DNA of 64,000 bases. It comes from Afipia massiliensis (lineage in GTDB: Bacteria; Pseudomonadota; Alphaproteobacteria; Rhizobiales; Xanthobacteraceae). A program made the translations under genes and the position numbers. Shown here in pieces: positions 26,410 to 35,109 of the stretch; position 1 is the stretch's first letter; each line of letters begins with the position of its first letter. The stretch is from contig NZ_LBIA02000001.1 of assembly GCF_001006325.2 (NCBI RefSeq), positions 4,431,199 to 4,495,198 of the forward strand, in the 5' to 3' direction. The notes under the pieces were generated by a model, which was given only the letters and a program-made list of their open reading frames with translations, was not told the origin of the DNA and did no database searches.

Positions 26410-27597
26410 TCAGACGTTTTGGCCGGCTGCAAAACCCGACGACCACGCCCACTGAAAATTGAAGCCGCCGAGGTGACCCGTGACATCGATCACCTCGCCG
26501 ACGAAGAACAATCCTGGAACGGATTTGGTTTCAAATGTTTTCGACGACAGTTCGCCTGTATCGACGCCGCCGAGCGTGACTTCCGCCGTCCGGTAACCTT
26601 CAGTCCCGCGCGGGGTCACCTGCCACTTGTTCACGAGCGTCGCGACCACCTGCAATTGCCGATCGGATATATCCGCCATACGCGAACCTCCGCCGCCCGC
26701 CTCTGCGATCATCTGCGCAAGTCGCCCCGGCAGCAGCCGCGCAAGCCCGGTCGCCAATTCCTGGCGCGGATGATCGCGACGCATGTCCTTCAGCGCCGCG
26801 AATGCATCGATGCCCGGCGCCATGTCGATCTGAATGTCGTCGCCGTCGCGCCAATAGGACGAAATTTGCAGGATCGCCGGTCCGCTCAGCCCGCGATGGG
26901 TAAACAGCATCGCCTCGTCGAACTGGGTCCCGTCGCATCTCACCACCGCCTCGACGGAAACTCCGGCGAGGTCTTTTGATCGCGCCAGCAGCGCTTCATC
27001 GAATGTCAGCGGCACCAACCCCGCGCGCGGTGGCACGATCTTGAGACCGAATTGTTCGGCGATCTTGTAGCCGAATCCGCTCGATCCCATCTTGGGAATG
27101 GAAGGGCCGCCGGTGGCGATGACCAGCGAGCGCCCGCGCATCTCTCCACGATCGGTGATGACGACGAAACCGCCCTCGCCATTCGCCACCGACGAAATCT
27201 TCGTGCCCGAGTACAGCGTTACGCCGGCGGCTCCGCACTCATCGAGCAGCATGTCGATGATCTGCTGCGACGAGTCGTTGCAGAACAGCTGCCCGCGTGT
27301 CTTCTCATGATAGGCAATGCGATGTTTCTCGACCAACGCGATGAAATCGTGCTGCGTATATCCGCTCAGCGCCGACTTGCAGAAGTGCGGATTGCGGGAC
27401 AGGAAATTTGCAGGCGTGGCGTGCAGGTTGGTGAAGTTGCAGCGCCCACCGCCGGAAATACGGATCTTCTCGGCTGGACGCTTCGCCTGCTCGATCACAG
27501 CCACGCGCTGGCCACGCCCGCCGGCAACACTGGCGCACATCAAACCCGCCGCTCCTCCGCCGAGGACGACGACGTCGTAAATCAGCGGCTGCTTCAT
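26410..27597 (-). CDS. NAD(P)/FAD-dependent flavoprotein (HI0933/YhiN/BaiN family)
   Basis: A 395-residue two-dinucleotide-binding flavoprotein. It starts with DVVVLGGGAAGLMCASVAGGRG and VIEQAKRP, then the family hallmark RISGGGRCNFTN. The C-terminal FAD segment is VPGLFFVGEVIDVTGHLGGFNFQWAWSSG. Family members include the bile-acid enone reductase BaiN; most have no known substrate. It lies 47 bp downstream of hpnP and 160 bp upstream of hpnB on the same strand, so co-transcription with hopanoid genes is plausible. Whether it acts on hopanoids is not known. Confidence 0.9.
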   Translation of the reverse strand: MKQPLIYDVVVLGGGAAGLMCASVAGGRGQRVAVIEQAKRPAEKIRISGGGRCNFTNLHATPANFLSRNPHFCKSALSGYTQHDFIALVEKHRIAYHEKTRGQLFCNDSSQQIIDMLLDECGAAGVTLYSGTKISSVANGEGGFVVITDRGEMRGRSLVIATGGPSIPKMGSSGFGYKIAEQFGLKIVPPRAGLVPLTFDEALLARSKDLAGVSVEAVVRCDGTQFDEAMLFTHRGLSGPAILQISSYWRDGDDIQIDMAPGIDAFAALKDMRRDHPRQELATGLARLLPGRLAQMIAEAGGGGSRMADISDRQLQVVATLVNKWQVTPRGTEGYRTAEVTLGGVDTGELSSKTFETKSVPGLFFVGEVIDVTGHLGGFNFQWAWSSGFAAGQNV

Positions 27598-27644
27598 AGG
27601 AATTCAGGCGATAACGCGTTCGGCGCGACCATCATCGTGTCGCG

Positions 27645-29231
27645 TCATTCAGCGGCGACAGGCATGTCCCGCAATCTCGTCGAATAATACGATGCATTCT
27701 GCTGCCCGCCCGATGCGTCCCGCGCGAACAATATCAGATGGTGGGCGACCAGACCAACAGTGATGACACGCTCGATGTCGCCGCGTTTGAGAAGCGGCAG
27801 CGAGAATTTCCAGAACTCGCGCCGGTAATCGCTCTTGACGCCGACCTGCCAGACGATGTTGGCCAACATGGTCAAGCCGCGCTTGATATTGCGGAACGAC
27901 AACCGTTCCTTGCTATTGGGCAACTTGATCCGGTTCGGATAGGTATGGATCACCTGATACTCGAAACGCGCGAACAGCTTTTCGGGGGTATAGGCCCGGC
28001 CCATGCACTCGCGCCATGTGGAGACGACGTGATCGTAGGGAAGCAGGAAATCGACGTTGGAATCGCGGTCGCTGTCCTCAATCAGGCGACCTTCGCGCTT
28101 GAGACGATCCCACAGCGGCGTCTTCGGCAACGCCTGCAACAGATTGATCGTCAGCAACGGAATCTCCGACTGGTCGACGAATTCGAGAATGCCCTCGCCC
28201 GCCTCGAGCGAGTCGGTATCCAGCCCGAGGATAATGCCGGACACCACTTCCAGGCCATAGCTGTTAAGCGTCTGCACACCCTCAAGGATCGGCACCACCA
28301 TGTTGTGCTGCTTCGACATCGCCTTCAGCGCAGCAGGATCCGGCGTTTCGATGCCGCAGAACACCGTGGCGAAGTAGGCATCGCGCATCAGCGCCAGGAT
28401 TTCGGGACGCTTCGCGATGTTTAGCGTGGCCTCGCACGCGAACTGAAGCGCGAAGCCGTTGCGCTTCTGCCATTCGACAAGATGCGGAAGCAGGTCCAGC
28501 GCCGCCTTGCGGTTGCCGATGAAATTGTCATCGACGAAGTATACCGAGCCGGTGAGACCGCATTCGAGCAGCTTGTCGAGCTCTGCGGTAACCTGTTCAG
28601 GCGTCTTCAGGCGCGGATTGCGCCCATAAAGTCCGGGGATGTCGCAGAACTCACACTGATAGGGACACCCGCTGGAAAACTGGATGCTACCGAGAAAATA
28701 GCGCTCGAGCGGAATCAGCTCATACGCCGGAATCGGAAATTCCGACATCTCGCGGCGTTCCTGCGTCGTGAGAACGACCTGCTTGTCCGGCCGCGACGTA
28801 TCGCGCGCCAAGCGCCGAAACAGTTCTTCGGTAGCGTCGCCAAGTTCGCCCACATGAAGATAGTCGAAATCCGGGTAATTCTCCGGACACGCACTGACGG
28901 ACGGGCCGCCGAGCGCCACGGCAAGATCATGCTCATGGGCGCGGCGGCAGATGTCGTTGATTTGCGGACGCTGGATATGCATTCCGCTGACGAAAACAGC
29001 GTCGGCCCAGTCGAAATCCTCGTCCGTCGCAACTTTCATGTTCTCGTCGAGAAAGCGCACCTCCCAGCCCTTGGGCAGGGAAGCGGCGATCAGCAGCAGC
29101 CCCTGAGGGGGCATGAACGCCTGAACGCCGTCGGTCAGGGGGTAAGCGTATTCAAAGGTGCCAAACGAAGGGGAATATCGGGGAAAAACGCAAAGGATGC
29201 GACGAATGGAAGGACTTACGACGTCTCTCAT
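27645..29231 (-). CDS. hpnP: HpnP, hopanoid C-2 methylase (B12-binding radical SAM)
   Basis: A 528-residue radical SAM enzyme with an N-terminal cobalamin-binding domain (about residues 10-145) and a radical SAM core holding QFSSGCPYQCEFCDIPG (Cys189, 193, 196). The following NPRLKTPEQVTAELD, VYFVDDNFIGNRKAAL and FCGIETPD, and a DUF4070-type C-terminal region, fit HpnP. It methylates hopanoids at C-2 to give 2-methylhopanoids. The ATG at 29231 has AGGGGG upstream; a TTG six codons earlier is less likely. In Rhodopseudomonas palustris hpnP is under EcfG control; a candidate EcfG promoter is seen at 29370-29395. HpnJ was considered and is shorter. Confidence 0.88.
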   Translation of the reverse strand: MRDVVSPSIRRILCVFPRYSPSFGTFEYAYPLTDGVQAFMPPQGLLLIAASLPKGWEVRFLDENMKVATDEDFDWADAVFVSGMHIQRPQINDICRRAHEHDLAVALGGPSVSACPENYPDFDYLHVGELGDATEELFRRLARDTSRPDKQVVLTTQERREMSEFPIPAYELIPLERYFLGSIQFSSGCPYQCEFCDIPGLYGRNPRLKTPEQVTAELDKLLECGLTGSVYFVDDNFIGNRKAALDLLPHLVEWQKRNGFALQFACEATLNIAKRPEILALMRDAYFATVFCGIETPDPAALKAMSKQHNMVVPILEGVQTLNSYGLEVVSGIILGLDTDSLEAGEGILEFVDQSEIPLLTINLLQALPKTPLWDRLKREGRLIEDSDRDSNVDFLLPYDHVVSTWRECMGRAYTPEKLFARFEYQVIHTYPNRIKLPNSKERLSFRNIKRGLTMLANIVWQVGVKSDYRREFWKFSLPLLKRGDIERVITVGLVAHHLILFARDASGGQQNASYYSTRLRDMPVAAE

Positions 29232-29369
29232 CAGGCCCCCTGCTCTCAAGATGTGCAGTTGCGCTAAGAACGAGCCACAATTCCGGTGAGATTAGGGCGC
29301 TACCGAGGAGGCAGCCCCGCACTCAGCGCAACCTTACTCAAATAAGCAAGCCGCAGGCCATTCCAATAA

Positions 29370-29395
29370 CAACCGCGATTCAAAGGCTTGGTTCC
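29370..29395 (-). promoter_or_regulatory. Candidate EcfG promoter of hpnP
   Basis: On the minus strand GGAAC (29395-29391) is followed by a 16-base spacer and GGTT (29374-29371), one mismatch from GGAAC-N16/17-CGTT. The inferred start leaves a 5' leader of about 130 bases before the hpnP ATG. A second GGAAC copy lies nine bases upstream. EcfG control of hpnP is known in Rhodopseudomonas palustris, which raises the prior. Confidence 0.5.
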
Positions 29396-29468
29396 ACGGG
29401 TTCCAATCCCGGTTGAGGCTGCTATCGTCCTCCGCACAAAAAGACACAAGCCCTGCGGAGGAATGCCC

Positions 29469-30467
29469 ATGACACAAACCAATCGCCAGATCCTGCTGGT
29501 CGAGAAACCCACCGGCAAGCTGCTGCCGCAGAATTTCAAGATGGCCGAAGCCGCCATCCCCGAGCCGAAGGACGGCGAGGTGCTGGTACGCGTGCGCTAC
29601 ATCTCGCTCGACGCCGCGAACCGCGCCTGGATGCACGGCGCGACCTATCGCGCAGCGGTCGAAGCCAACACGGTCATGGCCGGCGGCGGGGTTGCCGAGG
29701 TGGTGTCGTCGAATGCGCCCGGCTTCGCACCCGGCGACCTCGTGTTCGGCGATACCGGATGGCAAGAATACGCTGCTGTGAAAGCGAAGACTCTCGTCAA
29801 GGTGCCCCATATGGAGCCAATGACGCATCTGCTCAGCGTGTACGGCATCGCCGGCCTCACGGCTTATTTCGGATTGCTTGAAGTCGGAAAGCCGAAATCC
29901 GGTGATACGGTCGTGGTCTCGGCGGCGGCGGGTTCGGTCGGCTCCATCGTCGGGCAGATCGCCAAGATCAAGGGCTGCCGCGTGGTCGGCATCGCGGGCG
30001 GCAAGGACAAGTGCAACTGGCTGGTCTCCGAACTCGGCTTCGATGCCGCGGTCGATTACAAGTCGGAGCCGGTGTTCAAGGCCCTGAAGGCCGCCGCACC
30101 AAACGGCATCGATGTCTATTTCGATAACGTCGGCGGCGACATTCTCGAAGCGTGTCTGCCTCAGATGAACAATGGCGGCCGCATCGCGTGCTGTGGCGCA
30201 GTCTCACAGTATGATGGCGCACCATCGGCGACAGGTCCGCGCGGCGTCCCCGGACTGATCGTGGTGAAGCGCCTCATCATGCAGGGGTTCATCGTGATGG
30301 ACTATTACGACCAGCGCCAAAAGGCGATGGCCGATCTGCAGTCGTGGGTGAAAGCAGGCAAGCTCAAGGTGCAGGAAGACATCATCAACGGGCTGGAGAA
30401 CACCCCCCAGGCGCTGATCGGACTACTCGCCGGAGAAAACCGCGGCAAGCGCATGGTAAAGGTGTAA
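29469..30467 (+). CDS. NADP-dependent alkenal/quinone reductase-like MDR protein (CurA/YncB type)
   Basis: A 332-residue zinc-free medium-chain dehydrogenase/reductase. The N-terminal GroES-like part has PEPKDGEVLVRVRYISLDAANRAW; the nucleotide-binding part has DTVVVSAAAGSVGSIVGQIAK (AxxGxxG), then GIAGGKDKCNWLV and YFDNVGGDILEACLPQM. No structural zinc cysteines are present. Relatives reduce alpha,beta-unsaturated ketones or aldehydes with NADPH. The ATG at 29469 is chosen because GGAGG is at proper spacing; an ATG two codons earlier is too close to it. It is divergent from hpnP. Confidence 0.88.
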   Translation: MTQTNRQILLVEKPTGKLLPQNFKMAEAAIPEPKDGEVLVRVRYISLDAANRAWMHGATYRAAVEANTVMAGGGVAEVVSSNAPGFAPGDLVFGDTGWQEYAAVKAKTLVKVPHMEPMTHLLSVYGIAGLTAYFGLLEVGKPKSGDTVVVSAAAGSVGSIVGQIAKIKGCRVVGIAGGKDKCNWLVSELGFDAAVDYKSEPVFKALKAAAPNGIDVYFDNVGGDILEACLPQMNNGGRIACCGAVSQYDGAPSATGPRGVPGLIVVKRLIMQGFIVMDYYDQRQKAMADLQSWVKAGKLKVQEDIINGLENTPQALIGLLAGENRGKRMVKV

Positions 30468-30544
30468 CGGGCGCACCAGTTTATTGCGGCAGGTCTGTCG
30501 CAATCTCGGCGGAATAGCGTCCCGACGCCGAAACACTACAAATC

Positions 30545-30560
30545 CCCGGTGAAAACCGGG
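30545..30560 (+). terminator. Candidate terminator hairpin after the MDR reductase gene
   Basis: CCCGGT-GAAA-ACCGGG is a perfect 6-bp stem with a GAAA loop, followed by CATTTTGCGTTTT. The U-rich tail is interrupted, so strength is uncertain. Confidence 0.45.
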
Positions 30561-30578
30561 CATTTTGCGTTTTGCCAA

Positions 30579-30595
30579 AAGTGAAGTTTTCACTT
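30579..30595. promoter_or_regulatory. Inverted repeat, possible operator upstream of the GGT-family gene
   Basis: AAGTGAA-GTT-TTCACTT is a perfect 7-bp inverted repeat 57 bp before the ATG at 30653. Such short symmetrical sites often bind a dimeric regulator. No regulator gene is adjacent, so the binding protein is unknown. Confidence 0.4.
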
Positions 30596-30652
30596 ACATA
30601 GGGACATCGCGTCCATTGTTGGCGCATCAACGCTAGAACATGGATACGACCG

Positions 30653-32242
30653 ATGCTGAATACACCCCGCTCCCGCCGCGGCATGGTGACCTCGCCCCAT
30701 CATCTCGCCTCTGAGGCCGGATTGCGCGTGCTGCGCGAAGGCGGCAACGCCATCGAGGCGACGCTGGCCATGGCCGCCAGCCTGCCGGTGGTCTATCCGC
30801 ATATGAACTCGATCGGTGGAGATGGCTTCTGGCTGATTTCCGCCGACGGCAAGCCGCCGATTGCGGTGGACGGCTGCGGTGCCGCCGCTATGTCCGCCAC
30901 GCCTGAATTCTACCGCGCCAAAGGCCTCTCCGCGATTCCGCCGCGCGGGCCCCTCGCCGCGAATACCGTCGCCGGCACATTGTCCGGCTGGGCCGAGGTG
31001 ATCGCGATCAACAAAGAAATGGGCGGCAAGCTGCCGCTGTCGCGTCTGGTGGAAGATGCGGTGTGGTCGGCTGAAAACGGTTTCGCTGTCACGGCGACAC
31101 AGCAGGAATTGACCGAGACGAAATTCGCCGAACTGAAAGACTCGCCGGGCTTCGTCGATACGTTTCTGCTCGGCGGCAAGTTGCCGAAGGAAGGCCAGTT
31201 GATGAAGCTGCCGGCGCTGGGCGCGACGCTGAAGCGTCTCGGCCAGCATGGACCGATGGATTTCTATACGGGCGCACTCGCCAAGGAAATCGCCGCAGAC
31301 TTGGCACGCTGCGGATCGCCGGTGACTCTCGCCGACCTCGCCATGCAGACAGCGCAGCGCCGCCAGGCGCTCTCCGTCGCCGTCAAGGACGCGACACTAT
31401 ACAATTTCCCACCGCCGACGCAGGGCCTCGCCTCGCTGATGATCCTGGCGATCTTCGAACGGCTTGGGGTGAAGGAGGCAGAGACCTTCGACTATCTTCA
31501 CGGCATCGTCGAGGCCACCAAGCAAGCGTTCCTGGTGCGTGATCGCATCGTCGGTGATCCGGCTCATATGATTGAAGAAGCCGAGCACTATCTGACCTCC
31601 AAGGCGCTGGACGGCCTGGCGGCCAACGTCAACCGCAAGCGCGCGCTGCCTTGGCCGGTGCCGGCCAATCCCGGCGACACGGTCTGGCTCGGCGCCATCG
31701 ACAACAACGGCATCGCGGTCTCCTTCATCCAGAGCATCTACTTCGAATTCGGTTCAGGCTGCGTGCTGGAGAACTCCGGAATCGTCTGGCAAAATCGCGG
31801 ATCAAGCTTCCTGCTCGACGGCGATGGCCCCCGCGCACTGCGCCCCGGCCGCAAGCCGTTCCATACTCTCAATCCGGCGATGGCGCTGTTCAACGATGGC
31901 CGCCGCATGGTCTATGGCAACATGGGCGGCGAAGGCCAACCGCAAAGCCAATCCGCCGTGTTCAGCCGTTACGCCATGTATGGCCAGGGATTACAGGCGG
32001 CGGTCACCGCACCGCGCTGGCTGCTCGGCAAGACGTGGGGCGACGCCACGGTGACGCTGAAGCTGGAGAACCGCTTCGATCCGGACGTTGTGCAAGCTAT
32101 GCGTGACGTCGGCCACGACATTGAGATCCTGCCGGATTTCACCTCCACCATGGGCCACGCCGGCGCTGTGGTGCGTCACCCCGACGGAATGTTCGAGGGC
32201 GCTACCGACCCGCGCAGCGACGGCGCAGCGATGGGATTTTAG
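30653..32242 (+). CDS. Gamma-glutamyltransferase-family Ntn hydrolase
   Basis: A 529-residue GGT-family protein: ASEAGLRVLREGGNAIEATLAMAASLPVVYP, IGGDGFWLI, and the central autocleavage segment NPGDTVWLGAIDNNGIAVSFIQS, where Thr343 is the likely nucleophile. FGSGCVLENSGIVWQNRG and NPAMALFNDGRR, and GGEGQPQ follow as in the small subunit. Members of this branch act as acylases or glutathione/glutamyl hydrolases. No signal peptide is visible, unlike periplasmic GGT, so it is probably cytoplasmic. It is convergent with eda. The substrate cannot be inferred. Confidence 0.88.
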   Translation: MLNTPRSRRGMVTSPHHLASEAGLRVLREGGNAIEATLAMAASLPVVYPHMNSIGGDGFWLISADGKPPIAVDGCGAAAMSATPEFYRAKGLSAIPPRGPLAANTVAGTLSGWAEVIAINKEMGGKLPLSRLVEDAVWSAENGFAVTATQQELTETKFAELKDSPGFVDTFLLGGKLPKEGQLMKLPALGATLKRLGQHGPMDFYTGALAKEIAADLARCGSPVTLADLAMQTAQRRQALSVAVKDATLYNFPPPTQGLASLMILAIFERLGVKEAETFDYLHGIVEATKQAFLVRDRIVGDPAHMIEEAEHYLTSKALDGLAANVNRKRALPWPVPANPGDTVWLGAIDNNGIAVSFIQSIYFEFGSGCVLENSGIVWQNRGSSFLLDGDGPRALRPGRKPFHTLNPAMALFNDGRRMVYGNMGGEGQPQSQSAVFSRYAMYGQGLQAAVTAPRWLLGKTWGDATVTLKLENRFDPDVVQAMRDVGHDIEILPDFTSTMGHAGAVVRHPDGMFEGATDPRSDGAAMGF

Positions 32243-32322
32243 GAGCGAAACAGAGTCATTAAGCGGCGCTCCTCATCTTCATGCGCAACTTAATCTGAAT
32301 TTCAGCTTCGGCTTTCAAGCCA

Positions 32323-32344
32323 GGTTGCGGCTACAGCCGTAACC
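32323..32344. terminator. Hairpin between convergent genes (possible bidirectional terminator)
   Basis: A 9-bp stem (GGTTGCGGC with GCCGTAACC, one G-T pair) around a 4-base loop lies midway between the stops of the GGT-family gene and eda. No U tract follows. Confidence 0.35.
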
Positions 32345-32384
32345 ACCTCGCCGGACTCAATTTTCGGCGTTGACCGGGAATGGA

Positions 32385-33044
32385 CTAGCGTCGCCGCAGA
32401 TGCTTCATCGCGTCGATGCAGCGGCCGGTGATGACTTCCCAGTTCGCGGCCTTGATGTCCGACCCCGGACACAGCCACGATCCGCCCGCCGCAATCACGT
32501 TCGGCTCTGCCAGCCAGGTCGCCACGTTCGATCCATCAATGCCACCGGTCGGACAGAAGCGCATTTTCGGAAATGGCCCCGCCAAAGCCCGTAACAGCGG
32601 AATGCCGCCGGCCTGCTCCGCGGGAAAAAACTTCAGCAGCTTGAATCCCTTCGCATGCGTTTGCATGATTTCGGATGCGGTCGCAACGCCGGGCAGCAAA
32701 GGCAGCGCGCTGCCTGCCGCCGCGTCGAGCAGTTCCGGAGTGGCGCCAGGACTGACCGCGAACCGCGCACCGAGTTCCTGCGCACGGCGGAGGTCGTCCG
32801 CGTTGAGCACAGTGCCGATCCCGACAACGGCTTCGGGAACCTCGGCAATGATCGCCTTGGCGGCGGCGGCCGCAGCCTCGGTGCGGAACGTGACTTCAAG
32901 GACTTTCACACCTCCAGCGACCAGCGCTCGGGCGAGCGGCACGCCATCCTCGGCGCGGTCGATAGTCAGCACCGGGACGATCCGCGCCGGGATCAGGATT
33001 TGCTCCAGAGCCGCCTGCCTCTCGGACGCGGATAGGCCGGTCAT
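32385..33044 (-). CDS. eda: 2-keto-3-deoxy-6-phosphogluconate aldolase
   Basis: A 219-residue class I aldolase. Catalytic residues seen are Glu50 and Arg54 in VKVLEVTFRT and the Schiff-base Lys138 in GFKLLKFFPAEQAGG; phosphate-binding glycines follow in FCPTGGIDGSN and AAGGSWLCPG. It splits KDPG to pyruvate and glyceraldehyde 3-phosphate. Its start overlaps the kdgK stop by 4 bp. It ends a leftward operon of transporter, dehydrogenase, kinase and aldolase genes. Confidence 0.94.
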   Translation of the reverse strand: MTGLSASERQAALEQILIPARIVPVLTIDRAEDGVPLARALVAGGVKVLEVTFRTEAAAAAAKAIIAEVPEAVVGIGTVLNADDLRRAQELGARFAVSPGATPELLDAAAGSALPLLPGVATASEIMQTHAKGFKLLKFFPAEQAGGIPLLRALAGPFPKMRFCPTGGIDGSNVATWLAEPNVIAAGGSWLCPGSDIKAANWEVITGRCIDAMKHLRRR

Positions 33045-33979
33045 GATGATCGCTCCGTCCCAGTCACATTGAGTATCCTGCCCGACGGCATGTCCGTGCG
33101 TGGTATGATCGCGCCGCGATGGCCGACCACCACACCGGCCAGACGATGCCCTGCCTTCGCCGCCTCGACCGGCGTTGCCCCGCTCAGCCGAGCGGCGAGA
33201 TAGGCCGCCGAAAAACTGTCGCCCGCCGCTGTCGTGTCCACCACCCTGCTGACCGGTTCCGCTTTCACACGATGCTCCACGCCATCAAACCTGACAACGC
33301 TGCCAGGGGGGGCAAGTTTCAGCACGACTTCGCGGGCGGCCATGCGGTCGATCAGTTCGCCGTGCATGCGTGCTCCGAATAACGGAGTGAGGTCATCGAC
33401 AGACGCCAGCACGATGTCGGCGACGGCAAGCACGTCGCGATAGACCTGACGTGCGGTGTCCAGCACCGGCCAGCCCTGCGAACGAAAGTTGGTGTCAAAC
33501 GCCACGCGGGTTGAACCCTTGCGCGCCCTTCGCAGCGCATCGATCAACCGCTGGCGGCCGTCGGCGCTGTAGAGCGACAGTGTGACGCCTGAGAGGTAAA
33601 TCATGTCGTAGCCCGCCAATGCTGCGAGCATCGCATCGGTTTCCGGCAGGTCGAGCAGCATGCGCGCGGCGGCGTTTTCGCGCCAGTAATAGAACGACCG
33701 CTCACCAGCCTCGCTGGTCCGGATCGCATAGAGACCCGGCAGCTTGCCGCTCACACGCGCCACGTGCGCCGTGCCGACGCCCTCGCCCCTCCAGGCCTCA
33801 ACCATTTCGTCACTGAACGGATCATTGCCGAGCGCGGTGATATAGTCCGCTTTCACCCCAAGGCGCGCGAGATAGACCGCAGTGTTCAGCGTGTCACCGC
33901 CATAGCTGCGCGTGAGCTGATCACCAGCGCCCTGCGACAGCTCGATCATGCATTCGCCAATGCAGGCGACTGTCGTCAT
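33041..33979 (-). CDS. kdgK: 2-keto-3-deoxygluconate kinase (PfkB family)
   Basis: A 312-residue ribokinase-family sugar kinase. The N-terminal GECMIELSQG and GGDTLNTAVYLARLG match KDG kinases; the PfkB signature with the catalytic Asp is VVDTTAAGDSFSAAYLAARL. It makes KDPG for the aldolase encoded immediately downstream with a 4-bp overlap. It lies 17 bp after the DenD-like gene. Confidence 0.93.
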   Translation of the reverse strand: MTTVACIGECMIELSQGAGDQLTRSYGGDTLNTAVYLARLGVKADYITALGNDPFSDEMVEAWRGEGVGTAHVARVSGKLPGLYAIRTSEAGERSFYYWRENAAARMLLDLPETDAMLAALAGYDMIYLSGVTLSLYSADGRQRLIDALRRARKGSTRVAFDTNFRSQGWPVLDTARQVYRDVLAVADIVLASVDDLTPLFGARMHGELIDRMAAREVVLKLAPPGSVVRFDGVEHRVKAEPVSRVVDTTAAGDSFSAAYLAARLSGATPVEAAKAGHRLAGVVVGHRGAIIPRTDMPSGRILNVTGTERSS

Positions 33980-33996
33980 TGTCTTACCGGGGGTTG

Positions 33997-34980
33997 TCAG
34001 CTTACGAATATGCCGCCGAGTTCATCTTCGATATGAATCCGAATGATGTCATCGAACGTCTTCTCCGCGGTTGTGAAGCCGAGCTTGAGCGCGCGATCGG
34101 TGACGAAGTCCCGCGGCCATCCGGCGACAATGCCGACGATGGTCGGATCGGGCTGATGTCTGATCCGTGCCGTCACGCTTGGACCTGCCACCCGCGTCAG
34201 CGCGGCGATCTGCTCGCCGACTGTCGCCGAGAGGCCGGGCATGCTCAGCGCCCGGCGCGGGCCGATGGCGCCGGTGTCCATGGTCGCGGCATGCAGCAGG
34301 AATCCCACAGCCGAGCGCGGCGACGCATGCCAATGGCGAACATCTTCAGATACCGGCAGTATCGCTTCCTTGCCGGCAAGAGGCTCGCGGATGATGTTGG
34401 AGAAGAAACCCGAAGCAGCCTTGTTCGGCAACCCGGGCCGCACGCATATAGTCGGCAAACGAATGCTGACGCCGTCGAGCAAGCCTTTGCGGGAATAGTC
34501 TGAAACCAGAAGCTCGCCGATCGCCTTTTGCGTGCCGTAGCTCGTCAGCGGCGTCGTGAAGAACTCGTCACCGATCTTTTCAGGAAACGGCGCGCCGAAC
34601 ACCGCGATCGACGAGGTGAACACCACACGCGGCTTGTAGCCGCCTCCGATGGCCCGGATGGCATCGATCAGATAGCGGGTACCGTCGAGATTGATCCGGT
34701 ACCCCTTGTCAAAATCCGCCTCCGCCTCGCCTGACACGATTGCGGCAAGATGGAAGATCACGTCCGGCTTTGCCGCCACCAGCTTTGCCACCGCCGCCTG
34801 TTCGGCGACGTCACAGGTCACAACCTCGACTGGAATGGACGTGTTCGGCTTCGTGGGGGCTACGACATCCTGCAGCGTCATGCGCGTGACATCGGACTTG
34901 CCGAGTCTGCCGTCGCGCGTCAGCCGTTCGACAAGTTTGCGCCCGACCATGCCGGCCGCGCCGAGAACAAGAATATGCAA
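33997..34980 (-). CDS. denD: DenD-like NAD-dependent sugar-acid dehydrogenase (extended SDR)
   Basis: A 327-residue extended SDR. The NAD motif is VLGAAGMVGRKLVERL at the N-terminus, HLAAIVSGEAEADF follows, and the catalytic YxxxK is in SYGTQKAIGELLV with a preceding VFTSSIAVFG. The pattern IRLPTICVRPGLPNKAASGFFSNIIREPL is typical of D-erythronate dehydrogenase (DenD), which oxidises a C4 sugar acid to its 2-keto acid. Partner genes of the erythronate route (otnK, otnC, otnI) are missing. Here it sits with kdgK and eda, so the real substrate may be a different aldonate or aldose. Confidence 0.8.
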   Translation of the reverse strand: MHILVLGAAGMVGRKLVERLTRDGRLGKSDVTRMTLQDVVAPTKPNTSIPVEVVTCDVAEQAAVAKLVAAKPDVIFHLAAIVSGEAEADFDKGYRINLDGTRYLIDAIRAIGGGYKPRVVFTSSIAVFGAPFPEKIGDEFFTTPLTSYGTQKAIGELLVSDYSRKGLLDGVSIRLPTICVRPGLPNKAASGFFSNIIREPLAGKEAILPVSEDVRHWHASPRSAVGFLLHAATMDTGAIGPRRALSMPGLSATVGEQIAALTRVAGPSVTARIRHQPDPTIVGIVAGWPRDFVTDRALKLGFTTAEKTFDDIIRIHIEDELGGIFVS

Positions 34981-35005
34981 CGTAAACTCCTCTTCAGATC
35001 AATCT

Positions 35006-35086
35006 CGTCATTGCGAGCGAAGCGAAGCAATCCAGTCTCACGAAACAAACCTGGATTGCTTCGTCGCTGCGCTCCTCGCAATGACG
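35006..35086 (+). repeat. Palindromic intergenic repeat, family A copy 1
   Basis: An 81-bp element with ends CGTCATTGCGAG and CTCGCAATGACG. Inner arms AAGCAATCCAG and CTGGATTGCTT flank a variable centre. The right arm is 6 bases longer than the left. It sits between the sugar permease gene and the DenD-like gene, inside a leftward operon. Confidence 0.9.
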
Positions 35087-35109
35087 AACTTTGTGTTCTT
35101 TCCTTGACG

